DNA from: Ehretia macrophylla
Taxonomy: Eukaryota > Streptophyta > Magnoliopsida > Boraginales > Ehretiaceae
Direction of reading: 5' to 3'
NCBI GenBank assembly: GCA_037974665.1
Contig: CM075771.1
Coordinates: forward strand, 5,208,881 to 5,272,880
Length of the DNA: 64,000 nucleotides
The translations under genes and the position numbers were made by a program. Below are positions 34,725-46,460 of the stretch, in pieces (positions within the stretch are counted from its first letter, which is position 1; each line of letters starts with the position of its first letter). The notes beneath the pieces are model-generated. The model searched no databases. It was not told where the DNA came from and saw only the letters and a list, made by a program, of their open reading frames with translations.

Positions 34725-35281
34725 GTCATGTTGAGGGCACAATTCCTATATGTGTTAATGATTCACAGTGCCAGCCTAGAGAGATGGCCCATTCAAAAGG
34801 CCCAATGGGCTTAACGACAACCCATCCACTTCAACAACGCAGCATTCTCGCAAGACGTGATATCGACACGTTGTAGGGCCCTCTGATGTACCGCGAGTCA
34901 GGTTCTTGTCCTTTTAACAGCTCACGACGTACAATCCGGGACGAAAAAATAGAGCAAAAGAACAAAAGTGGCCTGAAACTGATAAAAACGTTCGATTTTG
35001 GGCTCCAAAAAGGGCACAACGAGCAAGCTAGCTGCCCCCGTCGTAGAGCTCTCAGAGAGCTTTGCAACAGTATGCTGTGCGCCGCGTAACTCCTTACGGA
35101 TCAAAAGTTATGGGCACCGGAGTGACGGAGACCTGGTCACAAACCCTACGCCCTCGGTTTGCGGGCTCGGCCTCTACGTGAAGCGAAGTTGTCTTGCCCA
35201 ATGTTCCATGGGATTCGGTAATAGAGATTTGGCGGATAAAGTATCTTGGAAACCCTAGCCAGGGCAAAAAAAATTGAAAAG

Positions 35282-35400
35282 GTGGTGCTACACGAGGACT
35301 TCCCAGTGGGTCGCCCATCCTAGTACTACTCTCGCCCAAGCACGCTTAACTTCGAAGTTCTAATGGGATCCGGTGCACTAGTGCTGGTATGATCGCACCC
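35282..35400 (-). rRNA. 5S rRNA: 5S rRNA gene, copy 41
   Basis: Full length, about 7 substitutions, none in the A box core. Confidence 0.92.
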
Positions 35401-35958
35401 GTCATGTTGAGGGCACAATTCCTATATGTGTTAACGGTTCACAGTCCCAGCCTAGAGAGATGGCCCATTCAAAAGGCCCAATGGGCTTAACGACAACCCA
35501 TCCACTTCAACAACATAGCATCCTCGCAAGACGTGATATCGACACATTGTAGGGCCCTCTGATGTCCCGCGAGTCAGGTTGTCATCCTTTTAACAGCTCA
35601 CGACATACGATCCGGGACGGAAAAATTGAGCAAAAGAACAAAAGTGGCCTGAAACTGATGAAAACGTTCGATTTTGGGCTCCAAAAAAGGGCATAGTGAG
35701 CAAGCTAGCTGCCCCCGTCGTAGAGCTCTCAGAGAGCTTTGCAACGGTATGTTGTGCGCCGCGTAACTCCTTACGGATCAAAAGTTATGGGCACCAGAGC
35801 GACGGAGACCTGGTCACAAACCCTACGCCCTCGATTTGCGGGCCCAGCCTCTATGTGAAGCGAAGTTGTTTTACCCAATGTTCCGCGGGATTCGGTAATA
35901 GAGATTTGGTGGATAAAGTATCTTGGCAACCCTAACCAGGGCAAAAAAAATTGAAAAG

Positions 35959-36077
35959 CAGGTGCAACACGAGGACTTCCCTGGGGGTCACCCATCCTAG
36001 TACTACTCTCGCCCAAGCACGCTTAACTTCGGAGTTCTGATGGGATCCGGTGCATTAGTGCTGGTATGATCGCACCC
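35959..36077 (-). rRNA. 5S rRNA: 5S rRNA gene, copy 42 (LTR replaces its upstream region)
   Basis: Full length with only about 3 substitutions, all near the 3' end, so the body looks good. An LTR begins two bases upstream of the RNA start, so the TATA-like and GC elements are gone and the upstream sequence is the start of a retroelement LTR. Confidence 0.94.
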
Positions 36078-36079
36078 GT

Positions 36080-36545
36080 TGTGAGGCCCGACCCAGAATA
36101 ACGTGTGTTATCTTGATTTGCGTGCCATAGACCCCTAATTATATGACCGACCTTGGATTACGTGTCCTGTCTTGGTTTTTGTGCATACCTCATCATACGT
36201 GCCTTGACCTAGAATAGTGTGCCCTAATCCCCAACTCACGTGCGGTGCCTAGAAATACGTGCCCTAACCTCGATGTACATGCGTTACCTCGTTTTGTGTG
36301 CCCTAACCTTGAACTGCGTACCCTAACCTAGGTTTAATAGTCGTACCTCGATTTGCGTGCATTACATTGGATTACGTGCCTTGCATTGGTTTACATGCAT
36401 TCACCTAGGATTGCATGCCTTACTCTTGAAGTCCGTGTCTTACCTCGTAGTTCGTGTCTACCTCATGATTCGTGCCATGTATTGATTTTTGTGTGTGTCT
36501 CGTTGTGCGTGCCCTAGACTTAGGAAAGCGTGCCCGCACGCTAAT
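36080..36545 (+). repeat. Degenerate CGTGCC minisatellite at LTR start (element 3)
   Basis: More than 20 loose repeats of about 20 bp with the core (A/T)CGTGCCCTAACCT and spacers such as GGATTA or GATTTG. Longer than in elements 1 and 2. Confidence 0.75.
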
Positions 36546-39356
36546 CAATAAAGAATCCTACACAAAGCACTAGACTATAAAATAATCCTACAAACACCAC
36601 TAACTATTATTATAATCCTAATTCAAATCTCTACCAAATCCACTAACACCTAAATATTATATTTTAAACTCACTACATGACAAAATCTCACAAACCTCTA
36701 AACATATCCTATATTCTATTCTACCTAAAATCCCTAAATACCCAACATTCTCTTACACACATGTTAAAACAATTCAAAAGATGACACAAATCTGAATTTT
36801 TGCATGCCCAAGGCCAACATATGCATCAACTTTTGCAAAAGCCTCATTTTTCTCTCATTTCTCTCACTTTCCTCACATTTTCTCTCTCTCCCTCTCGCTC
36901 TCTCTCTCCATTTCGGTTTTGGCTGAATTCTCTCCACCTCTTAGCTCATCTTCATCATCCTATGGTGCATCAAGACAAACCACAAGCCAAGAAACTCACC
37001 CAAGCAAGCTGGGATGCAAGAAACACACATGCAAGCATTTTGAGTCACCATTTTCTGCCTTGGTGAGTTTTTAAGCTTCCATTTCTTTTCTTCTTGTTCT
37101 AACCTCATGCATGTGCTAAGAGATTGATCATTAAGCTAGGAAAAATAGAGAAAAGCTAGTTGAAATCTCGGCTAAGCAAGAAGAAGAAGAGATTTGAGCT
37201 TCAACAAGGTTTTTGAGCATTTTTTGGGTTGATTGCAAAGGTGAGGGCTAAAACCTTTTGAAAACTCTTCAAAAATCCACATGCATGCTAATAAATGTGT
37301 GTATTTTCTTCTGTAATTGATCTATGTGGTCGTTCATAAGCTTAAACAACCATGCATGGCAAGATCTTGGCTTGAAAATGATGCTAGGTGAAGTCGAAAT
37401 TGTTGACAGCTCTCTGACCAGCTGTTCGAGGTAAGTTTAGCTAGGCAAATGATGTTGAAAATACATGAAAATTGGTAAGTGTCTAGTTTGGACAGTTTTG
37501 AACATTTTTCCCAGAAATAGGCCGAAGCTAATTGTGACTCTAAAGTCCTCAAAATGGCAAATCTTTAAAATGTGACCAAATCTGGAAATCTGGAAAAATG
37601 AAGCAGGTTTTGGCAGATGCACTGACCTTGTGGAACGAACCATATTTTACTTAGTAAATGATATCCAAAATGTATTAAATTTGGTTTACTGCTATATTTT
37701 TCAGTTCTGGACAATTTTGTCAGAAATGGACCAAGGCTAAAACTGACCCTAAAGACCTCAAAAACATCAATTTCTGAAAAGTGTGCAAATCTGGACAGTT
37801 TTGTGCTATTCCACTGTTTCGGCTATATCTAATGATCCCGAACTCCAATTGATGCAAGGTTTGTTTCTGATTTTAGTTAACTTCTTGAGCTTTAATTTGA
37901 CATCTTATTCACTGAATTTGGAGATTGTTTTCTTATCCGATTGATTGTGAGAAGACAGCCTGTTGCTGTAAGGGTTTCACTTAATGTTGTGCTTGGAAAT
38001 ATTGTTGTGACTCCTCTTGTTGAATTAGATGCTTGGGATTGTAGCTACGGGATGTAGTGTGGACTGTTTTGAATGTTTGAGGATGTTGAATTAAATGATG
38101 CATGGTTTGAGATTGACCTTGAGTTGGGTTGAGGCCCAAATTGCACGAATATACATGAAATGGAAACCCTAATGACTAGGTAGTTTTGCTAAGTATTGAT
38201 CAATTGGATATTGTATGGGAATTATATGCTTAGTGGGCTGCCCGTTAATGTCTTATAACTTCAAATGTGATTTTGACCATTGCATGTTGGCAAATAAGCT
38301 TTTCTTGCACCCGAACCCATGATTGATGTCATTGCATGTTGAATAATCTTATCACTTGATCACGTGGACTTCTTAATGAGTTATATGGCCTATTTTACAT
38401 GTGTTACATGGCTGCCCGTTTCATTTTCATATAACTCTATATGCCTGCAAGTGAAATTTTCCTGTCTTATCGTGCCTTGCTTGTTTACCTGTCATAAATG
38501 TGCATTGCATACAAGGTTGCAACCTTTCCTGTTGGCATGGTAGCTATCACGCACACCGGACGGCATCGGGCTTGCCGGTGCACCCGTGACTACCATGGTC
38601 CCATTCCCTCTCTCGCTTGGGGGCTAGACTTCCTCGGAGAGTTGGGTCGTAGGATTTCAGGGTACATCCGAAGTACACCCACCTGGCGTGTTTGGGGGAT
38701 GATTTGAAGTCGGCCGCAACAACTGATTCTGGAACTGATCTGAGAGCAAAAGCTCACCGTATCCTTTTACTGTGTGTATAAGTACTCTCGCTTGGTTCCT
38801 AGAGAACCTCGGGGAGGAAAGACTGGTATTTCTGTTCCTGTACTTATATTATTGTTACAATCATGCTTGCAAAAGGATTTTCATAAGTTGAACCGGAAAA
38901 TGAGTTTCAAAACCTATTTCTCGTTCCCCCTCGCTGAGTTCATAAGGACTCACCCTCTTTTATCATCTCAGGTGAAGAAGATCAAGAACAGGTACTCGAG
39001 GACGATGTGCCTAACGATGATTCCTTGGAGTGATTGCCTGTCCCTACGTGCTTTTGTGCTTTGCCTGAAAGTGGTTGCTATATGGATGTTGTGTTTGATT
39101 GCAAACTACTCATTTTATTGATGTAAATGACCCCGTTGTAATTTGGGTCTAATTATGGGATTGTACTATCTATAACCGGATGAACTTTTATTTGGTTGTT
39201 TGCTTTCGTTTTCTTCATTAGTAGTTATCGTAGGCATTCAAACCACTAGATGAACAAACAACTAAGTTAATTCTATCTAATTTCACTTAGGTGCTCATTT
39301 GCAAACTAAAGGATAATAGGTACTTGCATGATAGGAAATTGACAAATAAACGGGAC

Positions 39357-39361
39357 ATAGT
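39357..39361 (+). repeat. Target site duplication ATAGT, left
   Basis: GGGACATAGT precedes the solo LTR. The uninterrupted sequence GGGACATAGTTATCATG is visible in reverse within the solo LTR itself (around 39658-39683), which proves the insertion point. Confidence 0.95.
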
Positions 39362-40586
39362 TGTCACGCCCCAACCTGGCCTATAAAGGTTAGACTAGGG
39401 TGTGATCTAAACATTCAAGTCACGTCTCGTACTTAACCGTTCGTGAAGATTTAACACTCAACGTTTGGCCTAAACTCCAAAATTTTTCGGTAAACCGACA
39501 GTATAACGGCTGTAATTGGGCTCTTTGGTTTGGACTAATTCTCTAAACGCCTCAATTATTCCAATCATTAATCCAATTCCATTAAGGACTCCTATTTGTC
39601 ACCAACCGATTTGCCTACTAGTTTATCTTGAAAGTCTCGTTTGGTTAATAAGCCTAACATGATAACTATGTCCCGTTTATTTGTCAATTTCCTACCATGC
39701 AAGTACCTATTATCCTTTAGTTTGCAAATGAGTACCTAAGTGAAATTAGATAGAATTAACTTAGTTGATTGTTCATCTAGTGGTTTGACTGCCTACGATA
39801 ACTACTAATTAAGAAAACGAAAGCAAACAACCAAATAAAAGTTCGTCCGGTTATAGATAGTACAATCCCAGAATTAGACCCAAATTACAACGGGGTCATT
39901 TACATCACTAAACAACGAGCAACATAAAAGAAATAGTCTTCAAGTGGCATAGTTCACAAATAGCCATAATCATGCAAAGCACACAAGACAGGCAATCACT
40001 CCAAGGAATCATCGTTAGGCACATCGTCCTTGGATACCTGTTCTTGATCTTCTTCACCTGAGACGATAAAAGAGGGTGAGTCCTTATGAACTCAGCGAGG
40101 GGGAAAGAGAAATACGTTTTGAAACTCTTTTTCTGGTTCAATTTATGAAAACTTTTTTTGAGAACATGTCACGTATTACAAATAATAAGGTACGCAATTA
40201 TAAGAAACAAATCGAGTAACGAATACAAAGTAAGGGAACAGAAATGCCAGTCTTTCCTCCCCGAGGTTCTCTAGGAACCAAGCGAGAGTACTTATACACA
40301 TAGTAAAAAGGATACGGTAAGCATTTGCTCTCAATATCAATTTCGATTCATTTGGTGCGGCCGACTTCAATAATCCACTTATCGCTCCCAATTGGGTGTA
40401 CTCCGGATGTACCCCGAAACCTACGACCCAACTCTCCGAGGGTGAAATGCCAAGCGAGAGAGGGAATTGGACCATGGTAGTCACGGTAACACCGGCAAGC
40501 CCGATGCCACCCGGCGTGCGTGAAACACTACCATGCCACACTAAAGGTTGCAACCTTGTATACAATGCCCTTTTATTTCATTTAAC

Positions 40587-40960
40587 ATTTCACATTAGGA
40601 GGTCAACAAAGTAGGTTGCCTCCGAGCAAGTATATGATCACATTTTGACAAATTGGCGTATAAGGCATTGTAAGAACATATAATCATTTCATATATCCAT
40701 TTGAAAGCAATTAAACTTTAACGGGCAGCCAAGTAATCATGTTCAAATAAACCATTGAATATCTTTTAACAATTCACATTAGGAGGACAACAAAGTAGGT
40801 TGCCTCCGAGCAATTTCAAGATCACATATTGCCAAGTAAACGAACGAGGCATGCTTGACATGAAATTTTACTTTGTAGAACACATAGAGTCATATGAACA
40901 TTAAACGGGCAGCCATGTAACACATGCAAGTCAAGCCATATAACTCATTTCAAAGTTCAC
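40587..40960 (-). repeat. 184-bp direct duplication inside the solo LTR
   Basis: The segment beginning CACATTAGGAGG.CAACAAAG and TAGGTTGCCTCCGAG occurs at 40591 and again at 40775. The other three LTR copies have it once. Confidence 0.85.
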
Positions 40961-42949
40961 GTAATCAAGTGATACGAATATTCAACATGCAACAACATTT
41001 ACGTGGGTTCGGTTGCAAGAAAAGCTTATATGACAACATGCAATGGTCAAAATCACATTTGAAGTTATAAAACATTTACGGGCAGCCCACTAAGCATATA
41101 GTTTCCACACAATAACCAAGAATCAACACTTAGCAAAACTACCTAGTCATTAGGGTTTCCATTTCATGCTTAATCGTGTGATTAAAACCCTAAGTCAACT
41201 CAAAATCATTCTCAAGTCATGCATCATTCCATTCAAGCATACTCAAGTACTCAAAACAGTCCACATAACATCCCAACACCACATTTCTACACAATTAGAA
41301 CCACAAAAGGGGTTACAACAATTTTCCAAGCATGTAGCTAAATGAAACCTTTACTGCAATAGGCTGTTTTCCCACAATCAATAGGATAATCAAACAATCT
41401 CCAAATTCAGTGAATAAGATGTCAAATTAAATCTTAAGAAGTTAACTAAAATCAGAAATAACCCTTGCATCAATTGGAGTTCATAATCATTAGTTATAGC
41501 TTAAACAGTGAGGTAGCACAAAACTGTCCAGATTTGCACACTTTTTAGAAATTGACGTTTTTGAGGTCCTTAGGGTCAGTTTTAGCTTTGGTCCATTTCT
41601 GACAAAATTGTCCAGAACTGAAAAATCTAGCAGCAAAACAAATTTCATGCAGTTTGGACAACATTTACTAAGTCAAATATGGTTCGTTCCACAAGGTCAG
41701 TGCATCTGCCAAAACCTGCTTCATTTTTCCAGGTTTCCAGATTTGGTCACGTTTTAAAGATTTTCCATTTTGAGGACCTTAGAGTCAAAATTAGCTTCGA
41801 CCTATTTCTGGGAAAAATGTTCAAAACTGTCCAAAATAGTCACCTACCAATATTCAATCATTTTCAACATCATTTTCTTAGCCAAACGTACCTCAAACAG
41901 ACTGGTCAGAGAGCTGTCATCCATTTCGACTTCACCTAGCATCATTTTCAAGCCAATATCTTGCCATGCATGGTTGTTTAAGCTTATGAACGACCATATA
42001 GCTCAAGTACAGAAGCAAATACACACATTTATGAGCATGCATGTGAAATTTTGAAGAGTTTTCAAAAAGTTTTAACCCTCACCTTTGCAATCAACCAAAA
42101 AAATGCTCAAAACCTTGTTGAAGCTCAAATCTCTTCTTCTTCTTGCTTAGCCGAGATTCCAACTAGCTTTTCTCTATTTTTCCTAGCTTAGTGATCAATC
42201 TCTTAGCACATGCATGAGGTTAGAACAAGAAGAAAAGAAATGGAAGCTTAAAAACTCACCAAGGCCGAAAATGGTGACTCAAAATGCTTGCATGTGTGTT
42301 TCTTGCATCCTAGCTTGCTTGGGTGAGTTTCTTTGCTTTTGGTTTGTCTTGATGCACCATAGGATGATGAAGATGAGCTAAGAGGTGGAGATAACTCAGC
42401 CAAAACCGAAATGGTGAGAGAGAGTGAGAGGGAGAGAGAGAAAATGTGTGGAAAGTGAGAGAAATGAGAGAAAAATGAGGCTTTTGCAATTTTTTGAGCA
42501 TGTGGTCAGCCTTGGGCATACAAATTCAGACTTTTTTTGTCTTCAAGATGGAATTTTGAAATGTTAGCATGGGCATAGGTGGTTTGGTCGAAAATGGTGT
42601 GAGAATTGAGGTGGTTTGAGCAATTTTTTATGCATTTGTGTCATAGTTTGTCTAAGCATGCATAGTTAATTGTATAATTGTTCAAACCTTGTGCAAAAAC
42701 CATGGTATGGTCGGCCAAAGCATGTGCCAAATCTGAATTTTTGTCATGTTTTGGATGTTATTTAATTGTGTATTGAAAGTGCAAAAAGAATAAAGAATAA
42801 GGAATAAAGAATGTCTAGCTTTTTGTGTTATTTTGTCTTCTAGTGAGTTAAATTAGGATTATAATATTGATAGTGGATTTTGTAGGATTGTTTAATAGTC
42901 TAGTGCTCCGTGTAAGATGCTCTCTTGATTAGCGTGAAAGCACGCTTTC

Positions 42950-43417
42950 CTAGGTCTAGGGCACGCACTATGAGGTAGGACACGAACTACGAGATGAACG
43001 CACGTTTTTTAAGACTAAGGCACATACTTCAAGATAAGTGCACGAATTCTAATGCTAACACACGCAACCCTAGGTGAATGAACATAGATCAAAATAAGGC
43101 ACGTAATTCAATGCAATGCACGTAATTCAAGACATGACTCTTAAACCTAGGTTAAGGCACGCAATTCAAGGTTAATGCACAAGAAACGAAGAGACACACG
43201 CAAATCAAGTTGTCGCGCGTAAATTGAGGTCATGTCATGTTTATTTAGGTATGGCACGTATATCCATGATTAACGCACACAATTCTACGTTAAGGTACGT
43301 ATAACGAGGCATTCACGAAAACCAAGACAGGGCACGTAATCCTAGGTCGGTCATATAATTTTAGGTCTAAAGCGCGCAAATCGAGGTAGGACACGTTATT
43401 CAGGGTCGAGCCTCACA
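42950..43417 (-). repeat. Expanded CGTGCC minisatellite at solo-LTR start
   Basis: Roughly 20-25 loose units of GGCACG(C/T)A-type sequence cover about 470 bp, against about 200 bp in elements 1 and 2. Confidence 0.75.
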
Positions 43418-43422
43418 ATAGT
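43418..43422 (+). repeat. Target site duplication ATAGT, right
   Basis: CCTCACA is followed by ATAGTTATCATGTTAGG, which resumes the outer LTR. Confidence 0.95.
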
Positions 43423-43726
43423 TATCATGTTAGGCTTATTAACCAAACGAGACTTTCAAGATAAACTAGTAGGCAAATCGGTTGGTGACAAATAGGAGTC
43501 CTTAATGGAATTGGATTAATTATTGGAATAATTGAGGCATTTAAAGAATTAGGTCAAACCAAAGAGCCCAATTACAGCCGTTATGCTGCCGGTTTACCAA
43601 AAAATTTTGGAGTTTAGGCCAAAACGTTAAGCGTTAAATCTTCATGAACGGTTAAGTACGTGAAATGATATGAACGTTTAGATCACACCCTAGTCTAACC
43701 TTCATAGGCCGGGTTGGGGCGTGACA
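43423..43726 (+). repeat. Outer LTR of element 3, right part
   Basis: The final 304 bp of the LTR, ending GGCCGGGTTGGGGCGTGACA. Matches the reverse complement of 24217-24520 and of 39362 onward. Confidence 0.92.
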
Positions 43727-43739
43727 CCTTATAGTAGAA

Positions 43740-43751
43740 TGGTATCAGAGC
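43740..43751 (+). promoter_or_regulatory. Primer-binding site for initiator Met tRNA
   Basis: TGGTATCAGAGC lies 13 bases after the LTR end, the same site type and near-identical spacing as in element 2. Confidence 0.93.
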
Positions 43752-44331
43752 TTAGTTTAGTAACTAGGCGTTAGTTGGGTCCAACTCTCGGACCATGGGT
43801 AAAAGCCTAAGGTAATTATGATGTCGTGTTTATATGTGTTAATGTGTGCTAATGTGCTTTAATTGCTTTGAGAATTGAATACTATGTGCCTTTGTTGACT
43901 ATATGTGTTAAGTGTCATGTACACCGACACGTTAGTGCCCTCAATAATGCATGCATGCTTTTATACTCCTTCCTTCATACATGTGCATGTTATATAACCG
44001 TGAATGACTGTTTATACACATAGATAGTTAGGATTAGGACTTTTAGGGAAGTGAATTTGTGTAGGACGAACGAAAAGGCTCGGTTAGAGATTTCTAGCAT
44101 CTTTACAGGTACTCAATGGATCGTATATATTATTGGATATGCATATATAAAATGCGTAGCATAGGTATAATTGTTGAGGTAAAGTTATCTCCTTATCTTT
44201 GGAATACCTATACCTGTAATTAAGTTATCAATTTTGTAGCCATAAAGTTCTTGATTCTGTTAAACCGTTCTTCTAATTGTGGTTCAAGAATAAATGTTAA
44301 GGACATACAACTTCCCTTAGATATAAGAATA
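43752..44331 (+). other. Leader of element 3, cut at a 5S gene
   Basis: The start (AACTCTCGGACCATGGGTA, then AAAGCCTAAGGTAATTA) matches the element 2 leader. From about 43.9 kb it diverges, and no gag start is found where element 2 has one. I recognise nothing further up to the junction at 44331. Confidence 0.8.
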
Positions 44332-44432
44332 TTCTCAGCGGGTCACCCATCCTAGTACTACTCTCGCCCAAGCACGCTTAACTTCGGAGTTCTGAGGGGA
44401 TCCGGTGCATTAGTGCTGGTATAATCGCACCC
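44332..44432 (-). pseudogene. 5S rRNA: 5S rRNA gene, 5' part, cut at element 3 right edge
   Basis: RNA positions 1-101. The last 18 nt are replaced by element leader. Shares CTCAGCGGG, GAGGGG and ATAATCG (plus strand) with the next gene. Confidence 0.93.
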
Positions 44433-44990
44433 GTCATGTTGAGGGCACAATTCCTATATGTGTTAACGATTCACAGTGCCAGCCTAGAGAGATGGCCCAT
44501 TCAAAAGGCCCAATGGGCTTAACGACAACCCATCTACTTCAACAACGCAGCATCCTCGCAAGACGTGATATCGAAACATTGTAGGGCCCTCTGATGTCCG
44601 GCGAGTCAGGTTCTCGTCCTTTTAACAGCTCACGACGTACAATCCGGTACGAAAAAATTGAGCAAAAGAAAAAAATGTCTTGACACTGATGAAAACGTTC
44701 AATTTTGGGCTCCAAAAAGGGCACAGCGAGCAAGTTAGCTGCCCCCGTCGTAGAGCTCTCAGAGTGCTTTGCAACTGTATGCTGTGCGCCATGTAACTCC
44801 TTACGGATCAAAAGTTATGGGCACCAGAGCGACGGACACCTGGTCACAAACCCTACGCCCTCGGTTTGCGGGCCCGGTCTCTATGTGAAGTGAAGTTGTC
44901 TTACCCAATGTTCCGTGGGATTCGGTAATAGAGATTTGGTGGATATAGTATCTTGGCAACCCTAACTAGGGAAAAAAAATAATTGAAAAA

Positions 44991-45109
44991 CGGGTGCAAC
45001 ACGAGGACTTCTCAGCGGGTCACCCATCCTAGTACTACTCTCGCCCAAGCACGCTTAACTTCGGAGTTCTGAGGGGATCCGGTTCATTAGTGCTGGTATA
45101 ATCGCACCC
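44991..45109 (-). rRNA. 5S rRNA: 5S rRNA gene, copy 44
   Basis: Full length, about 6 substitutions, four of them shared with the truncated gene to its left. Confidence 0.93.
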
Positions 45110-45665
45110 GTCATGTTGAGGGCACAATTCCTATATGTGTTAACGGTTCACAGTGCCAGCCTAGAGAAATGGTTCATTGAAAAGGCCCAATAGACTTAAC
45201 GACATCCCATCCGCTTCAACAACACAGCATCCTCGCAAGACGTGATATCGACACGTTGTAGGGCCCCCTGATGTACCGCGAGTCAAGTTGTCGTCCTTTT
45301 AATAGCTCACGACGTACGATCCGGGATGGAAAAATAGGGCGAAAGAAGAAAAGCGTCCTCAAACTGAATAAAACGTTCGATTTTGGGCTCCAAAAATGGG
45401 CAAAGCGAGGAAGCAAGCTGCCCCCGTCATAGAGCTCTCAAAGAGCTTTGCAACGGTATGCTGTGCGCCGCGTAACTCCTTACGGATCAAAAGTTATGGG
45501 CACCGGAGCGACGGAGACCTGGTCAAAAGCGTACGCCTTCGGTTTTCGCGCCCGACCTCTACGTGAAGCGAAGTTGTCTTGCCCAATATTCCATGGGATT
45601 CAATAATAGAGATTTGGTGGATAAAGTATCTTTGCAACTCTAACCAGGGCAAAAAAATGGAAAAG

Positions 45666-45784
45666 GGTGTACAACACGAGGACTTCCCAGCGGGTCACCC
45701 ATCCTAGTACTACTCTCGCCTAAGCACGTTTACCTTCGGAGTTCTGATGGGATCCGGTGCATTAGTGCTGGTATGATCGCACCT
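45666..45784 (-). rRNA. 5S rRNA: 5S rRNA gene, copy 45
   Basis: Full length, about 7 substitutions. A box carries two changes, and the T-run terminator is shortened (GCAAAAAAATGG). Confidence 0.91.
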
Positions 45785-46341
45785 GTCATGTTGAGGGCAT
45801 AATTCCTACATGTGTTAACGATTCACAGTGCCAGCCTAGAGAGATGGCCCATTCAAAAGGCCCAATGGGCTTAACGACAACCCATCCGCTTCAACAACAC
45901 TGCATCCTCGCAAGACGTGATATCGACACGTTGTAGGACCCTCTGATGTCCCGCGAGTCAGGTTGTCGTCCTTTTAACAACTCACGACGTACAATCCGGG
46001 ACGAAAAAATAGAGCAAAAGAACAAAAGTAGGCTGAAACTTATGAAAACGTTCGATTTTGGTCTCCAAATAGGGCACAGCGAGCAAGCTAGTTGCCCGCG
46101 TCATAGAGCTCTTAGAGAGCTTTGCAACGGTATGCTGTGCGCCGCGTAACTTCTTACGGATCAAAAGTTATAGGCACCGGAGCGATGGAGACCTGGTCAC
46201 AAACCTTACGCCCTCGGTTTGCGGGCCCGGCCTCTACGTGAAGGGAAGTTGTCTTGCCCAATGTTCCGTGGGATTCGGTAATAGAGATTTGGTAGATAAA
46301 ATATATTGGCAACCCTAACCAGGGCAAAAAAAATTGAAAAG

Positions 46342-46460
46342 CGGGTACAACACGAGGACTTCCTAGGGGGTCACCCATCCTAGTACTACTCTCGCCCAAG
46401 CACGCTTAAGTTCGGAGTTCTGATGGGATCCGGGGCACTAGTGCTGGTATGATCGTACCT
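46342..46460 (-). rRNA. 5S rRNA: 5S rRNA gene, copy 46
   Basis: Full length, about 8 substitutions. RNA would begin AGGTACGATC. First member of the trimer. Confidence 0.91.

Larger units (their letters stand above)
27791..36079 (-). repeat. 5S rDNA tandem array, block 3
   Basis: One truncated and 12 complete genes. The first unit and a half duplicate 13749-14890. From about 30.5 to 34 kb a subfamily with 3' end GCACCGGC and plus-strand CTCAGGGGCTCACCC appears, arranged as a duplicated two-unit block. It ends two bases upstream of the gene at 35959, where an LTR begins. Confidence 0.97.
36080..39361 (+). repeat. Outer LTR of element 3, left part
   Basis: This is the first 3282 bp of the LTR, in reverse orientation to the copies in elements 1 and 2. 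No protein family recognised. Small ORFs match those of the other LTR copies only because the DNA does. Confidence 0.92.
39362..43417 (-). mobile_element. Solo LTR (4056 bp), inverted, nested in the outer LTR
   Basis: It runs from TGTCACGCCCC (39362) to CCTCACA (43417), that is TGTGAGG...GGGGCGTGACA on the minus strand, flanked by ATAGT on both sides. No internal region follows, so it is a solo LTR left by recombination between the two LTRs of a once complete element. It is about 480 bp longer than its relatives because of a 184-bp internal duplication and an expanded start minisatellite. The outer and nested LTRs form a large inverted repeat. Confidence 0.94.
36080..44331 (+). mobile_element. 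Truncated LTR retroelement 3 (5' LTR plus leader), carrying a nested solo LTR
   Basis: A plus-strand LTR starts TGTGAGGCCCGACCC at 36080 and ends GGGGCGTGACA at 43726. It is interrupted at 39361 by an inverted solo LTR. After excision in silico the outer LTR is about 3586 bp, close to element 2's 3574 bp. A primer-binding site follows at 43740 and a leader runs to 44331, where the sequence passes abruptly into the middle of a 5S gene. No gag, pol or 3' LTR remains. The left flank is a 5S upstream region and the right flank a 5S gene interior, so the flanks are not a target duplication and the 3' part was lost by deletion. Confidence 0.9.

Noticed and set aside
38498..39121. A possible host gene in the 38-39 kb region (ORFs at 38498 and 38774)
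   Set aside because: The same DNA recurs in inverted copies at 10.8-11.3 kb, 24.8-25.3 kb and 39.9-40.6 kb as part of the LTR.
36080..43726. Elements 1 and 3 as the two LTRs of one giant full-length retrotransposon
   Set aside because: Orientations are opposite, complete 5S units lie between them, and element 3's flanks are not a target duplication of element 1's.
43740..43751. A tRNA gene fragment suggested by TGGTATCAGAGC
   Set aside because: Only 12 nt complementary to the tRNA 3' end, placed just after an LTR end; it is a primer-binding site. No cloverleaf is present around it.
44305..44320. ACAACTTCCC near the element 3 right edge as a remnant of the CACA|ACTTCCC LTR/5S junction of elements 1 and 2
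   Set aside because: Only about 10 bp match, the following bases (TTAGATATAAG) are not 5S, and the real 5S homology starts at 44332.
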